Origin: Microbacterium lacus
GTDB lineage: Bacteria; Actinomycetota; Actinomycetes; Actinomycetales; Microbacteriaceae
Reading direction: 5' to 3'
DNA: 64,000 bases
NCBI RefSeq assembly: GCF_039531105.1
Contig: NZ_BAAAPK010000001.1
Location: 682,001-746,000, forward strand
Part shown: positions 7,890 to 16,359 of the stretch, piece by piece
Layout of the letters: each line of letters opens with the position of its first letter
How positions within the stretch are numbered: position 1 is the first letter of the stretch
Notes under the pieces: model-generated
The model's database searches: none
What the model was told of the DNA's origin: nothing
What the model saw: the letters and a program-made list of their open reading frames with translations, nothing else
Program-made: the position numbers and the translations under genes

Positions 7890-9275
7890 ATGACCCACGC
7901 GCCCGAACCCGATCACATGCACGCCATCTCGGACGACACCCGCGACACCGTCGACGAGGTGCTGCACTACGCCCGACGACGTGCGCTCTTTCAGGACATC
8001 CCGCTCGACAAGGCGATGTCGCCGCGCGACCTGGCCCGGCTGGCGTCGGGATCGATCACCGCCGACGGCATCGGGGCGCGACGGGCGATCGGGCTGTTCG
8101 AGAACGTGCTCGCACCGGCCTGCATCTCCACCGACCACCCTGGATACCTGTCGTTCATCCCGTCCGCGCCGACGAAGGCCGCCCTCGCGTTCGACGTGGT
8201 GGTCTCCGCGTCGGCGATCTACGCCGGGTCGTGGATGGAGGGTGCGGGGGCGGTCTACGCCGAGAACGAGGTCCTGCATTGGCTCGCGCGCGAGTTCGGC
8301 CTGCCCGAGGGCGCCGGCGGCGTCTTCGTGCAGGGCGGCACGATCGGCAATCTGTCCGCTCTCGTCGCCGCGCGCGACGTGGCGCGGCGACGCAATCGCC
8401 AGGTCGGGCGCGAGGACCCCGCGCGCTGGATCATCGTCTGCAGTGCGGAAGCGCACTCCTCGATCGCGTCGGCGGCCGCGGTCATGGACGTCGACGTCGT
8501 CACCGCGGCACCGGATGCCGAGGGGCGGCTGCATGGCGAAGCGGTGAGCGCTCTGCTCGACGAGCACGGCCCAGCGGTGTTCGCCGTCGTCGCCACGGGC
8601 GGCACCACGAACTTCGGCATCGTGGACGACATCGCCTCGGTCGCCGCGGCGACGCGTGGGAGGGACGTCTGGCTGCACATCGACGGCGCCTACGGGCTCG
8701 CCGCGATGCTCGTCGAGAGCATGCGGCCGGCCTTCGAAGGTGTCGGCGAGGCGGACTCGGTGATCGTCGACCCGCACAAGTGGCTTTTCGCGCCGTTCGA
8801 CGCGTGCGCGCTCATCTACCGCGATCCCTCCGTAGCCCTCGCCGCGCACACGCAGAAAGCCGAATACCTCGACACGCTCACCGAATCCGCCGACTGGAAC
8901 CCGTCCGACCTCGCGATCCAGCTCACGCGGCGTGCGCGCGGACTTCCGCTGTGGTTCTCGCTCGCGACGCACGGCACCGAGCACTACCGGGCCGCGATCG
9001 ACGGCGGCATCCGTCTGGCTCGTCGCATCGCCGACGAGATCACCGCTCGAGAAGGGGTCTCGCTCGTCCGCGAGCCCCAGCTCTCGGTCGTCGTCTTCCG
9101 GCGGGAGGGCTGGTCGCCGGCGGACTACCAGGCGTGGTCGGACCGGCTGCTGGAGGACCAGCGGGCCTTCGTCGTCCCGAGCTCCCACGCGGGGGAGACG
9201 GTGCTGAGGTTCGCGATCATCAGTCCGCTCACGACGTTCGAGACGCTCACCGACATCCTCGACACCCTCGCCTGA
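7890..9275 (+). CDS. PLP-dependent group II decarboxylase (aromatic-amino-acid/glutamate decarboxylase-like)
   Basis: 461-residue pyridoxal-phosphate enzyme of the group II decarboxylase fold. The cofactor-binding aspartate lies in HIDGAYGLAAM (about residue 262) and the Schiff-base lysine in DPHKWLF (about 296). FVQGGTIGNLSAL and ATGGTTNFG are further family blocks. Close relatives act on L-2,4-diaminobutyrate, aromatic amino acids or tryptophan; the sequence does not decide which. The start at 7890 is 41 bp after the hydrolase, so the gene may be read from the same transcript. Confidence 0.87.
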   Translation: MTHAPEPDHMHAISDDTRDTVDEVLHYARRRALFQDIPLDKAMSPRDLARLASGSITADGIGARRAIGLFENVLAPACISTDHPGYLSFIPSAPTKAALAFDVVVSASAIYAGSWMEGAGAVYAENEVLHWLAREFGLPEGAGGVFVQGGTIGNLSALVAARDVARRRNRQVGREDPARWIIVCSAEAHSSIASAAAVMDVDVVTAAPDAEGRLHGEAVSALLDEHGPAVFAVVATGGTTNFGIVDDIASVAAATRGRDVWLHIDGAYGLAAMLVESMRPAFEGVGEADSVIVDPHKWLFAPFDACALIYRDPSVALAAHTQKAEYLDTLTESADWNPSDLAIQLTRRARGLPLWFSLATHGTEHYRAAIDGGIRLARRIADEITAREGVSLVREPQLSVVVFRREGWSPADYQAWSDRLLEDQRAFVVPSSHAGETVLRFAIISPLTTFETLTDILDTLA

Positions 9276-9316
9276 GCGGTCCGGGAGAGCGGGAGGCGGG
9301 GCGACGCGCAAGACCA

Positions 9317-9345
9317 TTGCCAGAGGGATAGGTCGCACATAGACT
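9317..9345 (+). promoter_or_regulatory. candidate housekeeping promoter of the secreted subtilase
   Basis: TTGCCA (9317-9322) and TAGACT (9340-9345) are separated by 17 nt, a good match to a primary-sigma promoter in an otherwise GC-rich spacer. It is followed by a leader of about 70 nt and AGGAG before the ATG at 9422. Confidence 0.6.
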
Positions 9346-9421
9346 CGTCGAACTGCTCGGCAGTCGGGGCGGACGGCGTCGTCGGTCCCGGAGTCAGGAC
9401 CTCAATCCCCCCAGGAGTGTC

Positions 9422-12400
9422 ATGCATTCTCGACCACGCGCCCTCATGTCCGCGGTCATCGCCGCGATCGCCGTTCCGGCCCTGATCTTCGGCTCCGCGC
9501 CGGCATGGGCGGCTGATCCGATATCTCCACCGACGTTGCCCGACGCCGCGACCGGCGACGGCTACGACACCCCAACTCCTCGCGGTCTCGCCGACAGCCT
9601 GAAGAGGGCGTCGGGTGCGGTGGAGGTCAGCGTCCGGCTCGCCGAACCGGCGATCGCCGAGACGGTGCCCGAAGGGGCGATCGCCGACGGCACCGTGCCC
9701 GGGGCATCCGACCAGCTGGCGCAGAAGGACCGCGTCAACGCGCAGCAGGACGAGTTCGTCGCCGCGGCCGATGATCTCGGTGTGACCGAGCTCGCCCGCA
9801 CCGACCTCGCTGCGAACATCGTCGCGGTCTCGGTCGACGCCGGGCAGCTGGAGAGCCTCGCGGCTCTCCCGAACGTCATCTCGATCAACCCGATCCGCAC
9901 GTACGAGAAGGACATCGTGACGGCGGCCGCGGAGGAGACCGTCGAGTCGGGCAGCCTCGCGCAGGCGATCGACTACGTCCAGGCCGCCCCGCTGCACGCG
10001 CAGGGCATCGACGGCACGGGCGTGAAGGTGGCCGTGCTCGACTCGGGCATCGACTTCACCCACCTCAACCTCGGTGGACCCGGCGACCAGGCCGTGACCG
10101 ACGAGTGCTTCGCGGGAGCCGCGGCCCCCGTGGCCGGCATCTGCGCCACGCTCTTCGGCGAAGGAGCCCCCAAGGTCAAGGGCGGGTACGACTTCGTCGG
10201 CGAGAACTGGCCGAACTCCGACCTCGTCCAGGACCCCAACCCGATCGACGCGGGACCCGAAGCGGGCCACGGCACGCACGTCGCCGACATCATCGGCGGC
10301 CGGAGCGCCGACGGCTCGCACCTGGGCATCGCCCCGGGCGTCGACCTCTACGGCGTGAAGGTCTGCTCGTCGGTGTCGACCTCGTGCAGCGGCGTCGCGA
10401 TCCTCCAGGGTCTGGACTGGTCCCTCGACCCGAACGGCGACGGGGACATCTCCGACGCGGTCGACGTCGTCAACATGTCCCTCGGCTCGTCGTACGGCCA
10501 GGAGCAGGACGACTCGGCGTTCGCCGCGAACAACCTCGTCAACGCAGGTGTGGTCGTGGTAGCCTCCGCAGGCAACTCCGCCGACCGTCCCTTCATCGTC
10601 GGGTCGCCGTCGTCGGCGCCCGGCGTGATCAGCGTCGCGCAGACCTCGCTGCCGGACGACCTGCAGTGGGTCATCCAGACCAGCGCCGGCACCACGATCA
10701 CGAACGCCGTGCTGCAGTCCTGGTCGCCCGCGCCGACGGGGGTCATCTCCGCTCCGATGGCGCGACCGACGGATGCCGGCGGCATCGGCTGCTCGGCAGG
10801 CGCCTACTCGTCCTTCCCGGCCGGCTCGATCGCGCTCGTCTCGCGCGGCTCGTGCAACGTGTCGGACAAGGCGGTCTTCGCCCAGGATGCCGGTGCGATC
10901 GCCGTCATCATCTACAACAACGCCCCCGGTGACCCGCCCAGCTTCAGCTTCGGCAGCACCGTCCCGGTCACCGTTCCGACATTCAGCATCTCCCAGTCCG
11001 CGGGTCAGGCTCTCGTGGCCGCCCTCGCCACCGGGCCCGTCACCGCGACGATCGATCCGGCCAGTGCGATCTCGCTGTCGAACACGATGGTCGGCACGTC
11101 GAGCCGCGGCACGACGATGGGCGACAACCGGGCCAAGCCCGACATCGGCGCCCCCGGCGCATGGCTGTCGGCCGAGACCGGCACGGCGACGGAAGAGACG
11201 AACTTCGGCGGAACCTCCGGTGCCGCCCCGGTCGTCTCCGGCGCCGCGGCGCTGCTGATCGACAAGTTCCCGGACGCCACGCCGCTCACGATCAAGGCGC
11301 GTCTGCTCAACGGTGCGGACAACACCAACCGCACTCCGACCGCGGACGGCTTCATCACGACGCCGATCTCGCGCATCGGCGCGGGTGAAGTGCGGGTCGC
11401 CGCGGCGGCGGACGCAGCCAGCGTTCTGACGACGCCCGGCGCCGGCGGAAACATCGGTCTCGGCATCCCGTCGATCACGACGAAGTCGAACTACTCCACC
11501 GACGTCGAGCTCACCCTCACGAACACGAGCGACACGAAGCTGAAGTACGACCTCGCCGCGAGCTTCCGCGAGGAGGCCGATCAGGCCAGCGGTGCGGTCG
11601 CGCTCAAGTTCGCGCCGAACAGCGTCAACCTCGGTGCCGGCAAGAGCCAGAAGATCAAGGTCAAGGTGACGATCGACGGCTCGAAGCTGCAGGACTGGCC
11701 CTTCAACGACGTGGGCGCCACCGGTGGCGACGGGTCGCTGCTGAACGGACCCGAGTTCGACGGCTGGATCACGGCGACATCCGAGCGCGACAGCGTGAAG
11801 ATTGGCTGGACCGTCCTGCCGAAGAAGGCCGCCGAGGTGAGCGCGAGCTCGTCGCTCAAGCTCAAGAAGGACGGCACCGGATCGGTCAAGGTCAAGAACA
11901 CGTCGTCGGTGGCGAGCGGGGATGTGGAGATCTTCGCCCTGACCGGCACGAGCCCCGAGCTGCCCGACCCCGCGCCGGGTGAGCCCGGGTCGCCGGGCAG
12001 CAACGCGGCGATCATCGACCTCGCCGCGGTGGGTGTGCGCGAGCCGGAGCCGGGCTTCGTCCAGTTCGGCGTCGCGACGTACGACCGCCGCACCGTGCTG
12101 AACTACCCGGCCGAGTTCGACGTGTACGTCGACTCGAACAACGACGGGACCGACGACTACATCGTCTACAACGCCGAACTGGGCGGGTTCGCCCTCACCG
12201 GCCAGACCGTCGTCTACGTCGCGAACCTCGCGACCGGTGCGAGCACGGCGTACTTCTACGTCGACGGAGGATTCAACTCGTCGACGCAGATCCTCACCGC
12301 GCCGATGTCGGCGCTCGGCATCGCGCCGGGACAGACGTTCGGCTACAGCGTGTACGCGTTCGACAACTACTTCACCGGGGCGACGACCGACTCGATCGAG

Positions 12401-12592
12401 GGTCAGACGTTCACCGCCGGTGAGGTGAAGTACACGCCCTCGTCCGGCACGCTGACGGTGCCGGCGAAGTCGAACTCGACGATCGACGTGAAGGCGACCG
12501 CCGCCGCCGGAGCGTCGACGCAGACCGGCCTGCTGCTGCTCTACCGCAGCGCCGCGACGAACGACTACGGCGTGGTCCAGATCGCGAAGTAG
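9422..12592 (+). CDS. secreted S8 (subtilisin-like) serine protease with PA domain and C-terminal Fn3-like region
   Basis: 1056-residue extracellular protease. The N terminus is a typical Sec signal peptide ending around AWA-AD (residue 32). A propeptide-like region follows, then the catalytic domain with Asp207 (VAVLDSGIDF), His283 (GHGTHVADI) and Ser599 (GGTSGAAPVVSG). A protease-associated (PA) domain is inserted between the His and Ser, recognisable from GSCNVSDKAVFAQDAGA and VPTFSISQSAGQALV. The C-terminal 400 residues are beta-rich, Lys/Ser/Thr-rich and Fn3-like. I see no LPXTG or membrane anchor, so the protein is probably released. Role: degradation of environmental protein. Monocistronic, between the promoter at 9317 and the terminator at 12602. 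Confidence 0.94.
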   Translation: MHSRPRALMSAVIAAIAVPALIFGSAPAWAADPISPPTLPDAATGDGYDTPTPRGLADSLKRASGAVEVSVRLAEPAIAETVPEGAIADGTVPGASDQLAQKDRVNAQQDEFVAAADDLGVTELARTDLAANIVAVSVDAGQLESLAALPNVISINPIRTYEKDIVTAAAEETVESGSLAQAIDYVQAAPLHAQGIDGTGVKVAVLDSGIDFTHLNLGGPGDQAVTDECFAGAAAPVAGICATLFGEGAPKVKGGYDFVGENWPNSDLVQDPNPIDAGPEAGHGTHVADIIGGRSADGSHLGIAPGVDLYGVKVCSSVSTSCSGVAILQGLDWSLDPNGDGDISDAVDVVNMSLGSSYGQEQDDSAFAANNLVNAGVVVVASAGNSADRPFIVGSPSSAPGVISVAQTSLPDDLQWVIQTSAGTTITNAVLQSWSPAPTGVISAPMARPTDAGGIGCSAGAYSSFPAGSIALVSRGSCNVSDKAVFAQDAGAIAVIIYNNAPGDPPSFSFGSTVPVTVPTFSISQSAGQALVAALATGPVTATIDPASAISLSNTMVGTSSRGTTMGDNRAKPDIGAPGAWLSAETGTATEETNFGGTSGAAPVVSGAAALLIDKFPDATPLTIKARLLNGADNTNRTPTADGFITTPISRIGAGEVRVAAAADAASVLTTPGAGGNIGLGIPSITTKSNYSTDVELTLTNTSDTKLKYDLAASFREEADQASGAVALKFAPNSVNLGAGKSQKIKVKVTIDGSKLQDWPFNDVGATGGDGSLLNGPEFDGWITATSERDSVKIGWTVLPKKAAEVSASSSLKLKKDGTGSVKVKNTSSVASGDVEIFALTGTSPELPDPAPGEPGSPGSNAAIIDLAAVGVREPEPGFVQFGVATYDRRTVLNYPAEFDVYVDSNNDGTDDYIVYNAELGGFALTGQTVVYVANLATGASTAYFYVDGGFNSSTQILTAPMSALGIAPGQTFGYSVYAFDNYFTGATTDSIEGQTFTAGEVKYTPSSGTLTVPAKSNSTIDVKATAAAGASTQTGLLLLYRSAATNDYGVVQIAK

Positions 12593-12601
12593 CCGCGCAT
12601 C

Positions 12602-12635
12602 ACGGGGCCGGGCGTCGGAAGGCGCCCGGCCCCGT
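12602..12635 (+). terminator. strong hairpin terminator after the subtilase gene
   Basis: Perfect 13-bp arms (ACGGGGCCGGGCG and complement) around an 8-nt loop, beginning 10 bp after the stop codon. No U tract, as usual in high-GC genomes. Confidence 0.85.
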
Positions 12636-12665
12636 CGCGTGCCCGCGCGTCCTCTCTCGCGCCCT

Positions 12666-12806
12666 CGAGGTGGTCTCTTTCCCGCCGAGGTGGTCCCTTT
12701 CTCCCGAGGTGGTCCCTTTCCCGCCGAGGTGGTGTGCACCATCTCGGGGGGAAACCCACCATCTCGGCGGAGAACCCACCATCTCGGCGGGGAACCCACC
12801 ATCTCG
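12666..12806. repeat. converging array of 20-bp repeats (family A, copy 1; 4+4 units)
   Basis: Four units with core CGAGGTGGT begin at 12666, 12686, 12705 and 12725. They face four reversed units with core ACCATCTCG at 12738, 12758, 12778 and 12798. The period is 19-20 bp and the centre is GGTGTGCACC. The two halves are complementary, so the array could form a long cruciform or RNA hairpin. A second, longer copy lies at 34725. It contains no gene and fills the space between the subtilase terminator and the PNPOx gene. Confidence 0.9.
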
Positions 12807-12849
12807 GGGCGGAACGCGGGACAGAGGAGAAGGGAGCGGAGGGGGGGGG

Positions 12850-12865
12850 GAGGACCTTCGGCCTA
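12850..12865 (+). promoter_or_regulatory. DevR/DosR-box-like palindrome upstream of the first PNPOx gene
   Basis: Core GGACCTTCGGCC (12852-12863) is identical to the core of two other sites (near 14018 and 17282). It lies 54 nt before the ATG at 12918 and is directly preceded by a run of ten G (12841-12850). The GGGAC/GTCCC-type half sites resemble the DosR (DevR) boxes described in mycobacteria and other actinobacteria. Probable target of the DevR encoded at 14037. Confidence 0.65.
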
Positions 12866-12917
12866 GCGAACAGAGCCGGATCGGAGTGGACTGAGGGGTG
12901 AGTGAGAGGAGTCCGCC

Positions 12918-13472
12918 ATGACGGACGACGACAGGGGCATCGAGCACCTCACCACGACCGAATGCTGGCGGCTGCTGGAGAGCACGTCCCTCGGACGACT
13001 CGCGGTGGAGGGAGACAAAGGCGCACCCGATCTCTTCCCGGTGAACTTCACGGTGCACAGCGGGTCCGTCTTCCTCCGGTCCGCGCCCGGATCCAAACTC
13101 ATGGACATCGCGGCGCACCCCGGCGTCGCGTTCGAGATCGACGGCGAGGATCCGCTCTCGCACTGGAGCGTCGTGATCCGCGGATCTGCTGTACGCCTCG
13201 ATTCGGATGCCGAGATCCACGAGTCCGGCGTCGAGAAGCTGCGGTCCGCGAGCCCGACCGAGAAGCACGACTTCGTGCGCATCACTCCGGCTTCGGTCAC
13301 TGGCCGGCGGTTCCGCAAGGGGGCGGCATCCGCCCCCGCCTCAGCCGCCCCGGTCACCACGACCGGATCGCACGAGCCGATCCGCCCGCCCGAACGCGGA
13401 GACCAGCGGCCCGGTCGCGCTGAGACGGGGCCGATCCCGATCCCGCACTTCCCGCCGCGTCCGACGCACTGA
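12918..13472 (+). CDS. pyridoxamine 5'-phosphate oxidase family (split-barrel flavin-binding) protein
   Basis: 184-residue split beta-barrel protein of the PNPOx-like superfamily, which bind FMN, F420 or heme. It begins with the short-member signature CWRLLESTSLGRLAV, followed by LFPVNFTVHSGSVFLRSAPGSKL. A Pro/Arg-rich C-terminal tail of about 50 residues follows the fold. AGAGGAG precedes the start. It is a paralogue of the convergent gene at 13488 (same GRLA, FPxNF and GSKL blocks). The DevR-like box upstream and the neighbouring DevS/DevR genes suggest induction under low oxygen or redox stress; the reaction is unknown. Confidence 0.82.
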   Translation: MTDDDRGIEHLTTTECWRLLESTSLGRLAVEGDKGAPDLFPVNFTVHSGSVFLRSAPGSKLMDIAAHPGVAFEIDGEDPLSHWSVVIRGSAVRLDSDAEIHESGVEKLRSASPTEKHDFVRITPASVTGRRFRKGAASAPASAAPVTTTGSHEPIRPPERGDQRPGRAETGPIPIPHFPPRPTH

Positions 13473-13487
13473 CATGGCGGTCGGGTG

Positions 13488-13937
13488 TCAGCTCGTCGGG
13501 CCGCCGTCGACGACGGCGTAGCGGTCCGGCTCGGGTGCGCGGCGGAACCGGCGGCCGGAGAGACGGGTCGGGGTGATGCGCACCCAGCGGTACTTGAGCG
13601 TCGGAATCCACGGCTCCAGACCCAGCGTGTCGGCGCGGTCGATGTCGTCCTGCGCATCGAGGCGCTCCGCGACGCCTTTCGCCACGACACTGGCCGCGAC
13701 CTCGTCGTCGTACCGATCGGCTTCCAGCGCCACGCGCGGATTCGCGGTCAGCTCCGCGAGCTTCGAGCCCGGGGAGGTCCGGAAATAGAGGGCGCCGTCG
13801 TGCGCGACGAAGTTGATCGGGAAGATGTCCACGTCATCGCGCACACTGAGCGCGAGTCTGCCGAGCTGCGCGTGCGCGAGCAGGTGCCAGCACTCCTCGG
13901 GCGTCATCTCGGTGACGACGTCGTCTTCGACATCCAC
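13488..13937 (-). CDS. pyridoxamine 5'-phosphate oxidase family (split-barrel flavin-binding) protein
   Basis: 149-residue PNPOx-like split barrel, paralogous to the convergent protein 15 bp away. The blocks CWHLLAHAQLGRLAL, IFPINFVAHDGALYFRTSPGSKL and the C-terminal RWVRITPTRLSGRRFRR cover the whole fold. I chose GTG at 13937 because GAGGAGG sits five nt upstream; a longer version to 13994 lacks such a site. A DevR-box-like palindrome lies 81 nt upstream (14018-14031), in the gap behind devR. Likely part of a DevR-controlled redox-stress set; the exact cofactor and substrate are not inferable. Confidence 0.83.
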   Translation of the reverse strand: MDVEDDVVTEMTPEECWHLLAHAQLGRLALSVRDDVDIFPINFVAHDGALYFRTSPGSKLAELTANPRVALEADRYDDEVAASVVAKGVAERLDAQDDIDRADTLGLEPWIPTLKYRWVRITPTRLSGRRFRRAPEPDRYAVVDGGPTS

Positions 13938-14017
13938 GGTGGCCTCCTCGATCGACCTCGAAGCGCGTGCTCCGATGCGGTGATGCCGAGTCAACCCGAG
14001 CGCTCCGACGACGCCCA

Positions 14018-14031
14018 GGGCCGAAGGTCCC
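14018..14031 (-). promoter_or_regulatory. DevR/DosR-box-like palindrome upstream of the second PNPOx gene
   Basis: GGGCCGAAGGTCCC on the plus strand, i.e. GGGACCTTCGGCCC reading toward the gene starting at 13937. Same core and same orientation relative to its gene as the sites at 12850 and 17282. Confidence 0.7.
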
Positions 14032-14036
14032 GCCGC

Positions 14037-14675
14037 TCAGGAGCGCTCGCGCCGGTGCTCCGCGCCGTAGACGGCGGCTTGTGTGCGCCGCTCCATGCCC
14101 AGCTTGGCCAGCAACCCGCTCACGTAGTTCTTGACCGTCTTCTCGGCGAGCCCGAGGCGCTCGCCGATCTCGCGGTTGGTCAGCCCTTCCGCGATCAGCG
14201 AGAGCACCTGACCCTCTCGCAGCGACAGTGCGGGTGCGACCGCTTCTTCGCGCGCCGCCGGCGCGAGCGCGCTCGCCGCCTGCTGCAGCACGGCCGGCGG
14301 CTGGATCGTGCGCCCGGACGCGACCCGCCGGATCGCGTCGATCAGGGCCCGGCTGCGGATGTCCTTCAGGACGTAGCCGCTCGCCCCCGCCAGCACGGCC
14401 GAGCGCAGGGCGTCGTCGTCGTCGTACGCCGTGAGGATCAGGCAGGAGATCTCGGGATGCGCCGAACGCACGTCCCGGCAGAGGTCGATGCCGTTGCCGT
14501 CGGGGAGGCGGACGTCGAGGACCGCCACATCCGGCAGCGTGGCTTCGATCCGGCGCCCCGCTTCGTGTACCGAGCCGGCTTCGCCGACGACGGTCAGATC
14601 GGGTTCGGCGTCGACGAGCTGCGCGATCCCGCGCCGCACGATCTCGTGATCGTCCACCAGGAATACGCGGATCAT
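14037..14675 (-). CDS. devR: NarL/LuxR-family response regulator, DevR (DosR)-like
   Basis: 212-residue DNA-binding response regulator. The receiver domain at residues 1-120 has the acidic pocket VDDHE, the phospho-acceptor aspartate in DVAVLDVRLPDGNG and the conserved lysine in GYVLKDI. The LuxR-type helix-turn-helix is at about residues 145-205 (LSLREGQVLSLIAEGLTNRE, then LAEKTVKNYVSGLLAKL). The LSxRE…LAEKTVKNYVS pattern is typical of DevR/DosR. The ATG overlaps the stop of the kinase gene by 4 bp, so the two are one coupled operon. Likely binds the three palindromes at 12850, 14018 and 17282. Confidence 0.9.
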   Translation of the reverse strand: MIRVFLVDDHEIVRRGIAQLVDAEPDLTVVGEAGSVHEAGRRIEATLPDVAVLDVRLPDGNGIDLCRDVRSAHPEISCLILTAYDDDDALRSAVLAGASGYVLKDIRSRALIDAIRRVASGRTIQPPAVLQQAASALAPAAREEAVAPALSLREGQVLSLIAEGLTNREIGERLGLAEKTVKNYVSGLLAKLGMERRTQAAVYGAEHRRERS

Positions 14676-16321
14676 CCCGCCCGTCCTTCCGTCGTCGCCG
14701 GCACCGTCCACCCCACCCGGGTTCCTCCCTCGGGTCCCGGGGAGATCGTGCACGTTCCGCCGAGCAGTGCGGCGCGCTCGATCATGTTGGCGAGCCCGCT
14801 CATGTGCACATCCGGCGGGATGCCGCGCCCGTCGTCCACGACCGTGAGGGTCACGATTCCCGACTCGATGCTCAGAGCGACTTCGACGCTCTGTGCCTGT
14901 GCGTGCTTGGCCACATTCGTCAGACACTCGCGCAGCACCGCGGTCAGCTCGTCCGCGAGTCCCGTCGAGACGAGCGAGTCCAGCGCCCCGGCGAACGTCA
15001 CGCGCGGCGTCATGAGCATGCCGGTGGACAGCTCGGAGACGACGTCGAGCATCCTGTCGCGCAGGCGACGCTGCGTGCGGTCGCCCGAGCCGAGAGCGAA
15101 GATCACCGTGCGGATGTCCTTGATCGCGGCATCGAGGGCGTCGACCTGCCGTTCGATCGCGGCTCCGGCCTCGGCATCCACCGTCGTGGACACCGCCTGC
15201 AGGGACAGACCGGCTCCGAAGAGCCGCTGGATCACATGGTCGTGCAGATCGCGGGCGATCCGGGCTCGATCCCGGCTCTGATCGAGCCGACGCCGGTCCT
15301 CGCGCGCCCGCACCACCTCGATCGCGACCCCCGCCTGGCCCGCGAACGCGAACGCCATGTCGAGGTCGACGGCGGTGAAGGCCGGGGCGTTGGGGCGCCG
15401 TGAGACGGTGAGCACGCCGAGGGGCTCGTCCGCGGCGAACAGCGGGATCGCGACGGTGGGGCCGCGGTCGCTCCGGCCGTCCGGCAGGCTCTGCGCGTCC
15501 ACGCTCGCCGCCCGGCGGGTCGACAGCGCCCGCGCGGCGAGCGTGCCCGCGGCGGGAAGGATCTCGCCGCGGGCCGGTGCGCCGGGAGCCGTGCCGGCCG
15601 CACCGCGCACCGTCGTCACCCGGAACTCCTCGTCGCCGTGCGGGACCATGACCGCGACGAGGTCCACGTCCATCAGTGCGCCGACGTGGTCGGCGATCAC
15701 CTCGAGGACGTCTTCGGTGTCGGCATCCAGCATCGCCGCCATCACGTCGGCGGTCGTCGCGCTCCACGCCTCGCGTGAGCGGGTGATGTCGAACAGTCGG
15801 GCGTTCTCGATCGCGATGCCGGCGCTCGCGGCGAGCGCGACCACGAGCTCCTCGTCGTCCCCGGTGAAGGGGCCGTGGTCGCTCTCGGCCAGGTAGAGGT
15901 TGCCGTAGACCTGCTCGCCGACGCGGATCGGCACCCCGAGGAACGCATCCATCGCCGGGTGGTGGGCGGGGAAGCCCACCGAGCGGGGATCGGCGGTCAG
16001 GTTCTCGAGGCGGATGGGGGCACGATCGGCGATCACGGCACCGAGCAGTCCGCGTCCGGCCGGCAGGTGACCGATGTGGGCGACGGTCGCCGCATCGACG
16101 CCGACGTGGATGAACCGCTCCAGACCGTCGCCGTCGGCCGCGATGACGCCCAGAGCGCCGTACCGCGCGCCGACGAGGTTCATCGCCGACTCCACGATTC
16201 GGCGGAGCACGATCTCGAGGTCGAGGCGCTCCACGACGGATGTCGTCGCCCGCAGCAGATCTCGCAGTCGCCGATCCGCGCGGTCGTCGTCGACCTGCGC
16301 GTGCTGATCGGTCCGCGACAC
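14672..16321 (-). CDS. devS: GAF-domain sensor histidine kinase, DevS/DosT-like
   Basis: 549-residue soluble sensor kinase with two N-terminal GAF domains (about residues 40-180 and 200-345), a HisKA_3 dimerisation domain with the phospho-acceptor histidine in ARIARDLHDHVIQRLFGAGL, and a C-terminal HATPase domain (LRECLTNVAKHAQA, DDGRGIPPD). In mycobacterial relatives the first GAF domain holds a heme that senses O2, NO or CO; heme ligation here is not proven. I chose GTG at 16321, preceded by GGGAGG; the open frame continues to 16690 but into the stress-protein gene. Partner of devR (ATGA overlap). No membrane segment. Confidence 0.9.
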   Translation of the reverse strand: MSRTDQHAQVDDDRADRRLRDLLRATTSVVERLDLEIVLRRIVESAMNLVGARYGALGVIAADGDGLERFIHVGVDAATVAHIGHLPAGRGLLGAVIADRAPIRLENLTADPRSVGFPAHHPAMDAFLGVPIRVGEQVYGNLYLAESDHGPFTGDDEELVVALAASAGIAIENARLFDITRSREAWSATTADVMAAMLDADTEDVLEVIADHVGALMDVDLVAVMVPHGDEEFRVTTVRGAAGTAPGAPARGEILPAAGTLAARALSTRRAASVDAQSLPDGRSDRGPTVAIPLFAADEPLGVLTVSRRPNAPAFTAVDLDMAFAFAGQAGVAIEVVRAREDRRRLDQSRDRARIARDLHDHVIQRLFGAGLSLQAVSTTVDAEAGAAIERQVDALDAAIKDIRTVIFALGSGDRTQRRLRDRMLDVVSELSTGMLMTPRVTFAGALDSLVSTGLADELTAVLRECLTNVAKHAQAQSVEVALSIESGIVTLTVVDDGRGIPPDVHMSGLANMIERAALLGGTCTISPGPEGGTRVGWTVPATTEGRAG

Positions 16322-16359
16322 GGCGCCCTCCCGTCCAGGCGAGTCTAGCCAGAGCCCTC

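Noticed and set aside
9125-12802. 1225-codon open frame on the minus strand across the subtilase gene
   Set aside because: Arg/Val/Asp-rich shadow of a high-GC gene; no recognisable domain, while the plus strand encodes a full secreted S8 protease with signal peptide and triad.
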